Shown piece by piece: positions 36,389-46,807 of a stretch of 64,000 nucleotides of DNA (the first letter of the stretch is position 1; every line of letters starts with the position of its first letter). Position numbers and translations under genes: made by a program. The notes beneath the pieces were generated by a model. The model had not been told where the DNA came from and searched no databases. It saw only the letters and a program-made list of their open reading frames with translations. The stretch comes from Streptomyces violens (GTDB taxonomy: Bacteria; Actinomycetota; Actinomycetes; Streptomycetales; Streptomycetaceae), in NCBI RefSeq assembly GCF_000717745.1, contig NZ_JOBH01000005.1, positions 304,887 to 368,886 of the forward strand, written 5' to 3'.

Positions 36389-38194
36389 ATGTCAGTTACG
36401 CCTCATCGGCGCCGTCTCAAGCGCCGCCTGGCGGCCGGGGCGACCGTGCTGGCCGCCGCGGCCGGCGTCACCGCGGCGGCGCTGCCCGCCGGCGCCGGTA
36501 CGCCCGGCGGGACCGGCCACTCCTCGCGCACCGTCGACGTGCAGCTGCTCTCCTTCAACGACTTCCACGGGAACCTGGAGCCGCCGCAGGGCTCGTCCGG
36601 CACGGTCGAGGAGGAGCAGGCCGACGGGAGCAAGAAGAAGATCGAGGCCGGTGGCGTCGAGTACCTGGCGAACTCGCTGCGCACGGCGCGCAAGGGCCAC
36701 CCGTACTCCGTCACCGCGGCCGCCGGCGACCTGGTGGGCGCGAGCCCGCTGCTCTCGGGCCTCTTCCACGACGAGCCGACCGTGGAGGCGATGAACAAGC
36801 TGAAGCTGGACGTGACCGGCGTCGGCAACCACGAGTTCGACGAGGGGCGCGCGGAGCTGGCGCGGCTGCAGAACGGCGGCTGCCACCCGAAGGACGGCTG
36901 TTACGAGGACGGGCGGATCTTCGAGGGCGCGGACTACCCGTACCTGGCCGCCAACGTCACCGACGAGAAGACCGGCAAGCCGATCCTGAAGCCGTACACG
37001 GTCTGGCAGCACAAGGGCGTGAAGATCGGCTTCATCGGCGTGACGCTGGAGGGCACGCCGGACATCGTCAGCGCCGAGGGCGTGAAGGGCCTGAAGTTCC
37101 ACGACGAGGCCGAGACCATCGACAAGTACGCCAAGGTGCTGCAGAAGCAGGGCGTGAAGTCGGTCGTCGCGCTGGTCCACGAGGGCGGGGCACCCGCGTC
37201 CACCTCGTACAACTACGACTGCGACAGCCCGGGTCCCGGCGACGGCATCTCCGGGCCGATCACGGAGATCGCCAAGAAGGTCACCCCGAAGGTCGACGCG
37301 CTGGTCACCGGGCACACCCACCAGGCGTACGCGTGCACGATCCCCGACCCGGCCGGGCAGCCGCGGATGGTCACCTCGGCGGCCTCCTTCGGCAAGCTCT
37401 ACACCGACACCACGCTGACGTACGACCGGAAGACCAAGGACATCGTGCGGACGGCCGTGAAGTCGGCCAACCACGTGGTGAACCGCACCCAGCCCAAGGC
37501 GCCGGACCTGACCTCGCTGATCAAGCGCTGGGACAAGCTGGCCGCGCCGGTCGCGAACAAGCCGGTCGGCTACATCTCCGACGACATCGCGGGCCGCGGC
37601 GCGAGCACCCCCGAGTCGCCGCTCGGTGACGTCATCTCCGACGCGCAGCTGGAGGCGACGGCGGACAGCGGCAAGGGCGGCGCGCAGCTCGCCCTGATGA
37701 ACCCCGGCGGCGTCCGCTCCGACCTGGCCTTCAAGGCGTCGAGGAGCGAGGGCGACGGGGTGGTGACGTACGGCGAGGCCTTCACCGTGCAGCCGTTCAC
37801 CAACATGACGAACGTGATCGGGCTGACCGGCGCGCAGCTGATCACCGCGCTGCAGCAGCAGGTCAGCGGCGCGAACGCGGCCTCCCCGAAGATCCTCCAG
37901 GTCTCGAAGGGCTTCACCTACACCCTGGACATGACCAAGTCGGGCGCGGACCGGGTGGTCAAGGACTCGGTGAAGCTGAACGGCGAGCCGATCGACCCGG
38001 CGAAGACCTACCGCGTCGCGCTGAACGAGTTCCTGGCGGGCGGCGGTGACGGGTTCCCCGTCTTCAAGGAGGGCACGGACAAGTTCGTCGGCCCGTCGGA
38101 CCTGGACGCGTTCACCGCGTACCTGGGCGCGCACTCCTCGGCGTCCGGCCCGCTGGCCCCGCCGAAGGCGGACCGCATCACCATCGTGAAGTGA
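36389..38194 (+). CDS. Secreted 5'-nucleotidase/metallophosphatase
   Basis: The 601-residue UshA/YfkN-type enzyme has a signal peptide with basic start (TPHRRRLKRRLAAGATVLAAAAG), metallophosphatase motifs SFNDFHGN, AGDLVGAS, GVGNHEFDEG and VTGHTHQAY, and a C-terminal 5'-nucleotidase domain with MNPGGVRSDL and GEAFTVQPF. It should dephosphorylate extracellular nucleotides to recover phosphate. There is no LPXTG-like anchor. Placed beside ppk and the Pho genes it fits phosphate scavenging, though no PHO box was found. The final codons are partly duplicated downstream of the stop. Confidence 0.9.
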   Translation: MSVTPHRRRLKRRLAAGATVLAAAAGVTAAALPAGAGTPGGTGHSSRTVDVQLLSFNDFHGNLEPPQGSSGTVEEEQADGSKKKIEAGGVEYLANSLRTARKGHPYSVTAAAGDLVGASPLLSGLFHDEPTVEAMNKLKLDVTGVGNHEFDEGRAELARLQNGGCHPKDGCYEDGRIFEGADYPYLAANVTDEKTGKPILKPYTVWQHKGVKIGFIGVTLEGTPDIVSAEGVKGLKFHDEAETIDKYAKVLQKQGVKSVVALVHEGGAPASTSYNYDCDSPGPGDGISGPITEIAKKVTPKVDALVTGHTHQAYACTIPDPAGQPRMVTSAASFGKLYTDTTLTYDRKTKDIVRTAVKSANHVVNRTQPKAPDLTSLIKRWDKLAAPVANKPVGYISDDIAGRGASTPESPLGDVISDAQLEATADSGKGGAQLALMNPGGVRSDLAFKASRSEGDGVVTYGEAFTVQPFTNMTNVIGLTGAQLITALQQQVSGANAASPKILQVSKGFTYTLDMTKSGADRVVKDSVKLNGEPIDPAKTYRVALNEFLAGGGDGFPVFKEGTDKFVGPSDLDAFTAYLGAHSSASGPLAPPKADRITIVK

Positions 38195-38280
38195 TCACCG
38201 TGGTGAAGTAACCGCTCATATCCCTACTTACCGGCAGTAGGACTTGCGTTCGAGGGTCGTGCGCATGGTGGGATGTGCCG

Positions 38281-39534
38281 ATGCGAACCCCCACACGCAT
38301 ATCCGCATCACAGGCACCACAGGGCGACACCCGTGAGATGGCGCCGGTCAACCCGTACGCGGAGCTCGCCGGGCTGGCCGACCCCGAGCCGGAGCCCGGC
38401 CGCGACGATCCCCTGGACCTCGGCCTGCGCACCGAGCCGGACGACGACGAGGCGTGGGCGCCGCCCAACCACCGCAAGGCCAAGCGCGGTATCAGCCGGT
38501 TCGCGGCCGTGCCCCTCACCGTGAAGCTGGTCGCCACCGTACTGGTGGCGGCCTCCTTCGCGGGCCTCGCCGACCGGTTCGCCGTGCTGTACGCGCAGAA
38601 CAAGGCGGCCGAGAAGCTCAAGGACTCGCTGCACCTGGCGGCCGACCCCGAGGTGGACATCGAGGGCTTCCCCTTCCTGACCCAGGTCGCGGACAAGCGG
38701 CTGGACCGGGTGCGGGTGGCCATCCCCGACCTCGCCGCCGACCGGGTCTCGCTGGCGAAGTTCGAGGCGACGGCGGAGAACGTGACGCTCGACGGCGACC
38801 TGCCGACGTCCCTCAAGGGCGGCACGGTCGAGCGGATGCACGGCGACGTGCTGCTCTCCTTCGAGGACATGAACCGCGAACTGGGCGCCTCGCAGGTCAG
38901 GTTCAGCGAGCTGGGCCCCCATTCCGTACGCGCGGAAGGGCGGCTGCCGATCGCCGGGCACGAGCTGCGGGTGCACGCCAGGGCCCACATCCGGCAGGCC
39001 GGCGACCGCGGCATCTCCACCGAGGTCAGCGGCATGCGGCTGGACATCGGCGACATCGCGGTCTACCGCCCCGGTACGGGGAAGGGCGAGGGCCTGCAGC
39101 TCACCCGCAAGACGGCCCGGCAGCTCAGCCGGGAGGCCGCCAAGGTCAAGGCGATGCTCGCCGTCCCGGCCATCGCCGACCGCATCGGCATCCCGCAGGA
39201 GTACATCGACGCGGCCCTGCACAACGAGAAGAAGCTGCACGACCTGATCGGCACGCCGCGCTTCATCAGCAAGCTGATGAAGGTCAATCTGGTCGACGTC
39301 GTCGCCGACCACCCCTGGCTGCTGAAGAAGGTCGGCATCGACCCGAAGATCCTCGGCTCCCTCGCGGGGCTCACCAAGCCGGAGCTCGCGGACCGCCTGG
39401 ACCTCTCCTTCCGCCTCCCGGCCACCCCCGGTGACGTGCGGCTGCGCACCATTTCCGTGGAGCGGGAGGGCATCCGGGCCCAACTCTCGGGCACCGGAAT
39501 CCCGTTCGGGGAGGCCGCGAAACAGCCGCGCTGA
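38281..39534 (+). CDS. DUF2993 (LmeA-like) membrane-anchored protein, long form
   Basis: The 417-residue protein has a Pro/Glu/Asp-rich cytoplasmic N-terminus of about 70 residues, one membrane helix (LTVKLVATVLVAASFAGLADRFAVLYA), then an extracytoplasmic DUF2993 domain with the hallmark DPEVDIEGFPFLTQVADKRLDRVRV. The family includes mycobacterial LmeA, a lipoglycan-related cell-envelope protein. ATG 38281 is taken; GTG 38275 two codons earlier is equally possible. A shorter paralogue lies at 53094-53798. Confidence 0.83.
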   Translation: MRTPTRISASQAPQGDTREMAPVNPYAELAGLADPEPEPGRDDPLDLGLRTEPDDDEAWAPPNHRKAKRGISRFAAVPLTVKLVATVLVAASFAGLADRFAVLYAQNKAAEKLKDSLHLAADPEVDIEGFPFLTQVADKRLDRVRVAIPDLAADRVSLAKFEATAENVTLDGDLPTSLKGGTVERMHGDVLLSFEDMNRELGASQVRFSELGPHSVRAEGRLPIAGHELRVHARAHIRQAGDRGISTEVSGMRLDIGDIAVYRPGTGKGEGLQLTRKTARQLSREAAKVKAMLAVPAIADRIGIPQEYIDAALHNEKKLHDLIGTPRFISKLMKVNLVDVVADHPWLLKKVGIDPKILGSLAGLTKPELADRLDLSFRLPATPGDVRLRTISVEREGIRAQLSGTGIPFGEAAKQPR

Positions 39535-39652
39535 TACGGGACTTGTGGGACGAGTGTGGCGTCCGCGCACAACCGCGGGCGCACAACTCGCGTCGTACCA
39601 GGTGTACGAGAGGTGCACCCGGGGTGTCCGGGTGCCGACCACAGGAGGAACC

Positions 39653-41113
39653 GTGCGCCACCGCCCCACCCCCACCGCAGCGCGCTGCGCCGCGGTGGCC
39701 GCCCTGCTCACCACCCCGCTCGTGCTGGCCGCCCCGGCGAGCGCGGCCCCCGCGGACACCGCGCCGGCCGCCGCTGCCGCGGGCCCGGCCGGCACCGCGC
39801 CCCAGGCCGACTTCAACCACGACGGCTACGCCGACATCGTTGCCACCGCCCCCGGCGGCACGGTCGACGGCACGGCGAAGGCCGGCTACATCACCGTGGT
39901 GTACGGCTCCGCCTCCGGCGCCGCCACCGGCAAGCACCAGGTCATCAGCCGCGCCACCGCCGGCGTGCCCGGGTCGCCCGGCGACGGCGTCCGCTTCGGC
40001 GACCGCACCGTGGCCCGCGACCTGGACGGCGACGGCACCGGCGACCTCGTCGTCACCGGCGGCGGGGCACCGGTCGTCCTGTGGGGCTCCACCGACGGCA
40101 AGGGCGGCGGCGCCGCCACCCTCCAGGGCACCGACGGCGGCAATCTCACCGCCGGGGACTTCAACGGGGACGGCCACGCCGACCTGGTCGCCGACAGCGA
40201 CGGCGACGAGACCGAATCCTCGGGCCTGCACGTGATGTACGGGCCGTTCACCCGCGCCGGGGCGCCCGCCCGGACCGCGGACATCCTGACCGGCCACCTC
40301 TTCCGTTCCGAGGAACTGACCGCCGGGGACCTCAACGGTGACGGCCGGGACGACCTGGTCAGCATGCACGCGTTCGAGGAGATGTCGGAGTCGAGCGAGC
40401 TGTGGAAGGGCGGCTCCGGCGGCCTCGCCACCAAGTCCACGGAGCTGCCGGACGCCGCCTCGGCCACGGTCGGCGACGTCGACAAGGACGGCTTCGGCGA
40501 CCTCATATACCGCCCGGTGCCGGGCGGCGTGGTCGAGGAACTCCCGTACGACAAGGGCACCGTCAAGGTCGCGTACGGCTCGGCGAACGGCCCGGGCACG
40601 CGCACCACGACGATCACCCAGGACACCGCGGGCGTCCCGGGCGCGGGCGAGGAGGGCGACCAGTTCGGTTACTCGCTCAGCGCGGGCGATGTGAACGGCG
40701 ACGGGTACGCCGATGTCGCGGTCGGCGTCCCGTACGAGGACCTCACCTCCGCCTCCGGCGCGGCGCTGAAGGACGCGGGCAGCGCGGTCCTCCTCAAGGG
40801 CGGCAAGGGCGGCCTGACCGGCACCGGCGCCCAGGCGTGGCACCAGAACACGGCGGGCGTGCCGGGCGTGGCCGAGGCCGGTGACCGCTTCGGCGAGGCG
40901 GTCTCGCTGCTCGACACGGACGGCGACGGGAAGGCCGACCTCGCGGCGGGCGCGCCGGGTGAGGATGGCGCGGCGCCGAAGGACACGGGTGCGGTGTGGT
41001 CCCTGCGGGGCGCGACCGGTGGGCTGACGACGGACGGCGTGGTCTCTTACGGGCCCGGGGCGGTTGGTGCCCCCGAGGCCGGGGCCGGGCTCGGGTCGGA
41101 CTTCGCCCGGTAG
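39653..41113 (+). CDS. Secreted FG-GAP repeat protein
   Basis: The 486-residue secreted protein has a signal peptide cleaved after APASAAPA, then seven or so FG-GAP/VCBS repeats built on DFNHDGYADIVA, DFNGDGHADLVA, DLNGDGRDDLVS, DVDKDGFGDLIY, DVNGDGYADVAVG and DTDGDGKADLAAG. The DxDxDG loops bind calcium and the repeats form an integrin-alpha-like beta-propeller. GTG 39653 is set by a perfect AGGAGGA 4 nt upstream. Ligand unknown; such proteins are common surface proteins of streptomycetes. Confidence 0.9.
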   Translation: MRHRPTPTAARCAAVAALLTTPLVLAAPASAAPADTAPAAAAAGPAGTAPQADFNHDGYADIVATAPGGTVDGTAKAGYITVVYGSASGAATGKHQVISRATAGVPGSPGDGVRFGDRTVARDLDGDGTGDLVVTGGGAPVVLWGSTDGKGGGAATLQGTDGGNLTAGDFNGDGHADLVADSDGDETESSGLHVMYGPFTRAGAPARTADILTGHLFRSEELTAGDLNGDGRDDLVSMHAFEEMSESSELWKGGSGGLATKSTELPDAASATVGDVDKDGFGDLIYRPVPGGVVEELPYDKGTVKVAYGSANGPGTRTTTITQDTAGVPGAGEEGDQFGYSLSAGDVNGDGYADVAVGVPYEDLTSASGAALKDAGSAVLLKGGKGGLTGTGAQAWHQNTAGVPGVAEAGDRFGEAVSLLDTDGDGKADLAAGAPGEDGAAPKDTGAVWSLRGATGGLTTDGVVSYGPGAVGAPEAGAGLGSDFAR

Positions 41114-41116
41114 GGG

Positions 41117-41129
41117 CCCGGCTTCCGGG
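41117..41129. terminator. Weak hairpin between convergent genes
   Basis: CCCGG and CCGGG flank CTT just past the FG-GAP stop and before the kinase stop. It is short and may be incidental. Confidence 0.3.
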
Positions 41130-41134
41130 TGTCC

Positions 41135-42598
41135 TCAATCGCCCGACGGGCTGGATTCCGGCGGCTCCTCCGGCGGCGGTACCGGCGCGCCCGGCAGACG
41201 CAGCTCCGCCAGCGTGCCGCCGCCCGGCGCGGGCAGCAGCCGGACGCCGCCGCCCGCCTGCTGCGCCGTGCGGGCCACGATCGACAGGCCGAGGCCGCTG
41301 CCGGGCAGGCTGCGCGCCGAGGGCGAGCGCCAGAACCGCTCGAAGACGTGCGGGAGTTCGTCCTCGGGGATGCCCGGGCCATGGTCCCGCACGGTCAGCA
41401 GGCCGTCCTTCAGGCGGACCTCGACCGTGGCGCCGGACGGGCTGAACTTCACCGCGTTGTCCAGGAGGTTGACCACCGCGCGCTCCAGCGCGGCCGGCTC
41501 GGCCCGTACGTACCAGGGGTCCAGCGCGGCGTCGAGGGTGAGGGACGGGCCGCGCAGCCGGGCCCGCTCCAGGGCGGTGCCCGTGATGTCGTGCAGCGCG
41601 ACCACCTTCAGCGCGGGCTGACCGCCGGGCCCCTGCTCCGGCGTCCTGGACAGCTCCTGAAGGTCGCCGATGAGCGCTGCCAGCTCGCCCATCTGGGCCT
41701 TTACCGAGTCCAGCAGGGCGAGCTTGTCGTCGGCCGGGATGGCCCGGCCGGTGCGCTCGCTGCGCTCCAGCAGGTCGATGTTGGTACGGAGGGAGGTCAG
41801 CGGGGTGCGCAGCTCGTGGCCCGCGTCCGCGATGAGCTGCTGCTGGAGGTCGCGGGAGGCGGCGAGCGCGGCGGTCATGGAGTTGAAGGACCGGGAGAGC
41901 CGGGCGATCTCGTCCTCGCCCTCGGTGGGGATACGGATCGCGAGGTCTTCGGTACGGGCGACGTGCTCGACGGCCGCGGTGAGCCGGTCGACGGGTTTCA
42001 GGCCCGCCCTGGCCACCCACAGGCCGGTGGTCGCGGCGCCCAGTACGCCGACCCCGGCGACGATCAGCAGGACCAGCGCGAGCTGGTTGAGCGGCTCGGT
42101 GACCTGCTCCATGGGCGCGGCGACGGACACCGCGACCTGGTTGCCCAGCGCGTCGGTGGCCGGCCCGTGGTACGGCACGGTCGAGACGCGCATCTCCGCG
42201 CCGTCGGCGGCCCGCGCGGTGTGCACGGTGCCACCGGAGCGGCCCTGCGCGACGGCGACGTCCGCGCGCTCGGCGGGGATCTGCGACTTCTCCGGCGAGG
42301 TGCACACGCTGCCGTCCACGGACACGAGCTGGATCGTGTACGGGGTGGGCTGGAAGCGGATGCCCTCGGGCGCGGTGCCGTTGCACTCGGCGCTCAGCGC
42401 CCGGACGTACGCCGCGTCCACGCTGACGTTGCCCAGGGTGGCGTCGAGCTGCTCGGTGAGCCGGTCGCGGGTGATCAGCCAGCAGGCGGCGGCGGACGCG
42501 GCGACGGCGAGCGCGACGGCGAGCGCGGTGAGCATCGCCAGCCGGGAGCGGAGCGGCAGCCGGCGGTAGCGCTGGGCCGCCTCCTCGCGGAGGTTCAC
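41135..42598 (-). CDS. Sensor histidine kinase, MprB-like
   Basis: The 487-residue kinase has two membrane helices (about 17-42 and 168-192) bounding a periplasmic sensor loop with two cysteines, a HAMP segment, H-box [19 protein letters not shown]-box [12 protein letters not shown], and G boxes RDHGPGIPE and [13 protein letters not shown] 42598 overlaps the regulator stop (GTGA). With the neighbouring regulator and HtrA-like protease it resembles the MprAB-PepD envelope-stress system of mycobacteria. Confidence 0.9.
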   Translation of the reverse strand: MNLREEAAQRYRRLPLRSRLAMLTALAVALAVAASAAACWLITRDRLTEQLDATLGNVSVDAAYVRALSAECNGTAPEGIRFQPTPYTIQLVSVDGSVCTSPEKSQIPAERADVAVAQGRSGGTVHTARAADGAEMRVSTVPYHGPATDALGNQVAVSVAAPMEQVTEPLNQLALVLLIVAGVGVLGAATTGLWVARAGLKPVDRLTAAVEHVARTEDLAIRIPTEGEDEIARLSRSFNSMTAALAASRDLQQQLIADAGHELRTPLTSLRTNIDLLERSERTGRAIPADDKLALLDSVKAQMGELAALIGDLQELSRTPEQGPGGQPALKVVALHDITGTALERARLRGPSLTLDAALDPWYVRAEPAALERAVVNLLDNAVKFSPSGATVEVRLKDGLLTVRDHGPGIPEDELPHVFERFWRSPSARSLPGSGLGLSIVARTAQQAGGGVRLLPAPGGGTLAELRLPGAPVPPPEEPPESSPSGD

Positions 42599-43329
42599 TC
42601 GGCACCGCCGGACCGCAGGACGTACCCGACGCCGCGCACGGTGTGCACCAGCCGCGGTTCGCCGCCGGCCTCGGTCTTGCGCCGCAGGTACATGACGTAC
42701 ACGTCCAGGGAGTTGGAGGAGGGCTCGAAGTCGAAGCCCCAGACGGCCTTGAGGATCTGCTCGCGGGTGAGGACCTGGCGCGGGTGGGCCAGGAACATCT
42801 CCAGCAGGGTGAATTCGGTGCGGGTCAGCTCCACGGGCCGCTCGCCGCGGGTCACTTCGCGGGTGGCGAGGTTCATCGTGAGGTCCGCGAAGGTGAGCGT
42901 GTCGCCCTCGTCGGGGGCCGCGCCGGCCGCCGCCGCGTACGAACTGCGGCGCAGCAGCGCGCGGATGCGGGCCAGCAGCTCGTCCAGTTCGAAGGGCTTG
43001 ACCAGGTAGTCGTCGGCGCCCGCGTCCAGTCCGGTGACCCGGTCGCCGACCGTGTCGCGCGCGGTGAGCATCAGGATCGGCACGGTCAGGCCGCTCGCGC
43101 GCAGCCTGCGGGCCGCGGTCAGGCCGTCCATGCGGGGCATCAGCACGTCCAGCACGATCAGTTCGGGCCGGTACGCGGCCACCTTCTCGACCGCGTCCAG
43201 GCCGTCGACGGCCTCCTCGGTGGCGTAGCCCTCGAAGGCGAGCGAGCGCCGGAGCGCCTCGCGGACGGCCGGCTCGTCGTCGACGATCAGGATGCGGGCG
43301 GGCGTCTCGCCCTGCTCGGCGGCGCTCAT
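42595..43329 (-). CDS. OmpR-family response regulator, MprA-like
   Basis: The 244-residue regulator has receiver acidic pair [12 protein letters not shown], phospho-acceptor Asp in [13 protein letters not shown], and Lys in YLVKPFEL. A winged-helix domain ends [12 protein letters not shown]. First gene of the pair with the kinase; its stop overlaps the kinase start. It probably controls the downstream-divergent envelope-stress genes, including the adjacent protease. Confidence 0.92.
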   Translation of the reverse strand: MSAAEQGETPARILIVDDEPAVREALRRSLAFEGYATEEAVDGLDAVEKVAAYRPELIVLDVLMPRMDGLTAARRLRASGLTVPILMLTARDTVGDRVTGLDAGADDYLVKPFELDELLARIRALLRRSSYAAAAGAAPDEGDTLTFADLTMNLATREVTRGERPVELTRTEFTLLEMFLAHPRQVLTREQILKAVWGFDFEPSSNSLDVYVMYLRRKTEAGGEPRLVHTVRGVGYVLRSGGAE

Positions 43330-43402
43330 GGGTGTCGGGTCCTCGGGGTGTACGGGAAGCGGACGGTTGCGTCCCCAGCTTCTCAGGTGCGGGTCGCGCT
43401 CC

Positions 43403-44470
43403 TCAGTTGCCGCTGCCGCCGGCGCGGAGGGTGTCCAGGTCCGCCTTGACGGTGTTGATCGGGATGGCGAAGCCGAGGCCGACGCTGCCGGCGCTGCTGC
43501 TGGTGGCGTCGCTCGGCGAGTACATCGCGGAGTTGATGCCGATGATCCGGCCCTGCATGTCGATCAGGGCGCCGCCGGAGTTGCCGGGGTTGAGCGAGGC
43601 GTCGGTCTGGATGGCCTTGTACGAGGTGGTCGAGGAGCCGGTGTCGCCGTTGTACTGGTTGCCGCCGAACTCGAACGGCCACGGGAGGTCGCCCTGCGCC
43701 TGACCCTGCTGCTGTTGCTGCGGTTGCTGCTGCTGGTCCTCCTTGGGCACGGTCACCTCGCGGCCGAGCGCGGAGACGATGCCGCTGGTCACCGAGCCGG
43801 TCAGGCCCTCGGGGGAGCCGATCGCGACGACCTGGTCGCCGACGGCGAGCTTGCTGGAGTCGCCGAGGGTGGCGTGCGTGAGGTTCTTGGCGCCCCGCAC
43901 CTTGATCAGGGCCAGGTCCTTGCCGGGGTCGGTGCCGACGACCTCGGCGGTCCTGGTGGAGCCGTCGCTGAAGGACACGGAGACGGTGTCGGCGCCGGAG
44001 ACGACGTGGTTGTTGGTGATGATCTCGCCGTCGCCGGTGATGACCACGCCGGAACCGGTGGACTCGCCCTGGGACGTGCGGGCCTTGATCTCGACTATGG
44101 CGGGGCCGACCGCCTTGGCCACCGAGGAGACCCCGTTGCCGGTGGTGGCGCCCGCGTTGACCACGGCGGTGCTCTGGCCGCTGCTGCCGCCCTGCGTGGC
44201 GCTCTCGATGAGCGCGGCGCTGCCGCCGCCGATCAGGCCGGAGGCCAGCGCGACCGCGGCGATCAGCGCGACGGGGCGGCGCATCCGGCGGCGCGGGGGC
44301 TGCGGCTCGCCACCGTCGACGGGCTGCGCGGGCGGCGCGTACGGGGGCGGCGGCGGGTAGGCACCCGGCGCGCCGAAGGACGGGTACGGGGTGGTCTGCT
44401 GGGCGTCGTACTGCGGGATCTGCGAGGTCTGCGGGGAATCATCGCCGCTGCGGCGGTAGCTCTCGGTCAT
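43403..44470 (-). CDS. Membrane-anchored HtrA-like serine protease without PDZ
   Basis: The 355-residue protein has a Pro/Tyr/Gln-rich cytoplasmic tail of about 60 residues, one membrane helix ([22 protein letters not shown]), then a trypsin-fold domain with catalytic His in [10 protein letters not shown], Asp in GKDLALIKV and Ser in [24 protein letters not shown] loop interrupts the domain. The C-terminal PDZ domain of HtrA/PepD is missing; the gene stops soon after the catalytic domain. It follows the two-component genes on the same strand. Confidence 0.88.
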   Translation of the reverse strand: MTESYRRSGDDSPQTSQIPQYDAQQTTPYPSFGAPGAYPPPPPYAPPAQPVDGGEPQPPRRRMRRPVALIAAVALASGLIGGGSAALIESATQGGSSGQSTAVVNAGATTGNGVSSVAKAVGPAIVEIKARTSQGESTGSGVVITGDGEIITNNHVVSGADTVSVSFSDGSTRTAEVVGTDPGKDLALIKVRGAKNLTHATLGDSSKLAVGDQVVAIGSPEGLTGSVTSGIVSALGREVTVPKEDQQQQPQQQQQGQAQGDLPWPFEFGGNQYNGDTGSSTTSYKAIQTDASLNPGNSGGALIDMQGRIIGINSAMYSPSDATSSSAGSVGLGFAIPINTVKADLDTLRAGGSGN

Positions 44471-44570
44471 GTCTATGACTCTGCGAGCCGTGCATGAGAA
44501 CCGGCTGAGAACGCCCTGAGAGGTCCGGCAGAAGTGGGTATGCCCGGTATAAAGGCGCGCGCTGGGGCGG

Positions 44571-45596
44571 TCAGCCGCCGCAGCCGCAGGACCGGCGGAT
44601 CACCAGCCGGGACGGGTACTGCCGCAGCCGCTCCCGGCGCGACCCCGCCACCCGCAGCCCGTCGTCCAGCACGAGGTCCACGGCCGTACGGGCCATCGCC
44701 TCCCGGTCCGAGCCGATCGTGGTGAGCGGCGGGTCGGTCAGCGCCGCTTCCTTCACGTCGTCGAAGCCCGCCACCGCCAGCTCGCCGGGCACGTCGATGC
44801 GCAGCTCGCGGGCCGCGCGCAGCACCGCGATGGCCTGGTCGTCGGTGGCGCACATGATCGCCGTCGGCCGGTCCGGGCTCTCCAGGAGCTTCAGCGCGAG
44901 CGGGTACGCCTCGTAACGGTTGTACGGAGCCTGGAAGTACCGGCCCTCCGTGGAGCAGCCGGCCTCCTGCATGGCCCGCTGCCAGCCCTTGACGTGGTCG
45001 GTGACCGGGTCGCCGGACTTGGGCGTCTCCTCCAGGCCGCCGAAGAACGCGACGTACGGATGGCCGTGTTCGAGGAGATGGCGGGTGGCGAGCTGGGCGC
45101 CGCCGATGTCGTCCGCCATGACGGCGACGTCGTCGATGGCGTCCGGGCGGCGGTGCAGCAGCACCACGCGGGCGTCCCAGGTGTCGATCTCGGCGGCGGC
45201 GTGCTCGCTGGGGCCCTGGCTGATCAGGATGAGCCCGGCGACCCGCATGCCGAGGAAGGCGCGGAGGTAGTGCACCTCGCGCTCGTCCTCATAGTTGGCG
45301 TTGCCGACCAGCACCATCTTTCCGCGCTCGGACGCGGCACGCTCCACGGCGTGCGCCATCTCCGCGAAGAACGGCTGTCGGGTGTCGGGGACGATCAGCC
45401 CTATCAGGTCGGTCCGCCGCGAGGCCATGGCCTGCGCAACCCGGTCCGGCCGGTACCCCAGCTCCTTGATCGCGGCGAGCACCCGCTCGCGCGTGGCCGG
45501 GGCGACCGGCCTCGGTCCGTTGTTGATGACGTAACTCACCACGGCGGTGGACGTCCCCGCCAGCCTCGCCACATCATCCCGCGTCACCTTGGCCAC
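44571..45596 (-). CDS. LacI-family transcriptional regulator
   Basis: The 341-residue regulator has HTH and hinge [24 protein letters not shown]...RVAQAM at the N-terminus and a periplasmic-binding-protein-like ligand domain. It ends CGCGG, an uncommon Cys pair. The effector is unknown; no transport or sugar gene lies alongside. ATG 45596 is directly at the start of the HTH. The partial dyads in the neighbouring gap could be its own site, but none stands out. Confidence 0.88.
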   Translation of the reverse strand: MAKVTRDDVARLAGTSTAVVSYVINNGPRPVAPATRERVLAAIKELGYRPDRVAQAMASRRTDLIGLIVPDTRQPFFAEMAHAVERAASERGKMVLVGNANYEDEREVHYLRAFLGMRVAGLILISQGPSEHAAAEIDTWDARVVLLHRRPDAIDDVAVMADDIGGAQLATRHLLEHGHPYVAFFGGLEETPKSGDPVTDHVKGWQRAMQEAGCSTEGRYFQAPYNRYEAYPLALKLLESPDRPTAIMCATDDQAIAVLRAARELRIDVPGELAVAGFDDVKEAALTDPPLTTIGSDREAMARTAVDLVLDDGLRVAGSRRERLRQYPSRLVIRRSCGCGG

Positions 45597-45620
45597 GCGC
45601 GGCAGTCTACGCGGGTCGTC

Positions 45621-46433
45621 CTACCGCTCGGCAGGGCGTACGCCGCTGGTCGCCGCGCCCCGGTCCGCGGTGTGCTCGCGGGCCTCGGTGGCGGCCCGCT
45701 GCGCCTTGCGCTCGGCCTCCTTGGCGGCCTTCTCCTTGGCCTCCTCGGCGGCCCGCTCGACCTTGTCCGGTACGACGAAGCGGTAACCGACGTTGCGCAC
45801 CGTGCCGATCAGCGACTCGTGCTCGGGACCGAGCTTGGCCCGCAGCCGCCGTACGTGGACATCGACCGTCCGCGTACCGCCGAAGTAGTCGTATCCCCAG
45901 ACCTCCTGGAGCAGCTGGGCGCGGGTGAAGACCCGGCCCGGGTGCTGCGCGAGGTACTTCAGGAGCTCGAACTCCTTGAAGGTCAGGTCCAGGACGCGGC
46001 CCTTGAGCTTGGCGCTGTAGGTCGCCTCGTCCACCGACAGGTCGCCGTTGCGGATCTCCATCGGGCTGTCGTCCGTGGAGATCTGCTGGCGGCCCATGGC
46101 GAGCCGCAGCCGCGCCTCGACCTCGGCCGGGCCCGCGGTGTCGAGCAGGACGTCGTCGATGCCCCAGTCGGCGGTGACGGCGGCGAGGCCGCCCTCGGTC
46201 ACGACCAGGACGAGCGGACAGCCGGGGCCGGTGGAGCGCAGCAGCTGGCACAGCGACCGGACCTGGGGGAGGTCGCGGCGGCCGTCGATGAGGATGATGT
46301 CGGCGCCGGGGGTGTCCACCAGGGCCGGGCCTTCGGCAGGCGCGACGCGCACGCTGTGCAGCAGGAGGCCGAGCGCGGGCAGCACTTCCGTCGAGGGCTG
46401 GAGAGCGTTCGTGAGGAGCAGCAGCGAACTCAT
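45621..46433 (-). CDS. glnR: Nitrogen regulator GlnR
   Basis: The 270-residue OmpR-type regulator matches streptomycete GlnR closely: [23 protein letters not shown] at the start and [41 protein letters not shown] in the winged helix. It is an orphan without a partner kinase, and its receiver lacks the usual acidic phosphorylation pocket. It activates glnA, amtB and other nitrogen genes. The last 40 residues are a basic, Ala/Lys/Arg-rich tail of low conservation. ATG 46433 starts the conserved block; the upstream frame is hairpin-rich DNA and not coding. Confidence 0.93.
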   Translation of the reverse strand: MSSLLLLTNALQPSTEVLPALGLLLHSVRVAPAEGPALVDTPGADIILIDGRRDLPQVRSLCQLLRSTGPGCPLVLVVTEGGLAAVTADWGIDDVLLDTAGPAEVEARLRLAMGRQQISTDDSPMEIRNGDLSVDEATYSAKLKGRVLDLTFKEFELLKYLAQHPGRVFTRAQLLQEVWGYDYFGGTRTVDVHVRRLRAKLGPEHESLIGTVRNVGYRFVVPDKVERAAEEAKEKAAKEAERKAQRAATEAREHTADRGAATSGVRPAER

Positions 46434-46745
46434 GCTTGCACCTCGCTTCGCGAGGCCGAGCATTCGCTCGGGACGCACCTGACGATGGCTCGCTCGCTCC
46501 GCTCGTTCGCGTGCCGACCACCGCCCCGGGTCGTCCGTCGTTCCCTGACCGTTCGGTGTTCCTGCACGCTTCGCTCGCCCATCGGTTCCTCCTCGGTCCC
46601 TGCCTGCGAGGACTTTTGCGGCACTGCTTCGTATGGTCACGGGCCCCGCGCCCTTGCGGGGCTCGCGTGCCTCCGGAACGTGAGCACCGCAGTACGCTCC
46701 GCGCCCTGGAGCACACCCGCGCTCATCCGCGCACTGCGCGTCTGA
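46434..46745. other. Hairpin-rich noncoding region upstream of glnR
   Basis: This region contains a string of small perfect hairpins: CCTCGC/CGCGAGG, CGAGC/GCTCG, GCCCCGC/GCGGGGC, and several GCTCGCTCGCTCCGCTCG-type repeats. No open frame looks real. They may make a structured glnR leader RNA, or be REP-like elements. Promoters for glnR and the divergent hydrolase were not assignable. Confidence 0.5.
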
Positions 46746-46753
46746 AAGCACAA

Positions 46754-46785
46754 AAGGACCCGGGGGCTACGCTGCCCGGATCCTT
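46754..46785. terminator. Hairpin between glnR and the hydrolase gene
   Basis: AAGGACCCGGG and CCCGGATCCTT form an 11-nt stem with one mismatch. On the minus strand it is followed by TTGTGCTTTC. It sits between divergent genes, where a terminator is unexpected, so it could attenuate glnR or be part of the structured region. Confidence 0.4.
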
Positions 46786-46807
46786 CTTGCCCGACAGAAT
46801 AGCCCAC

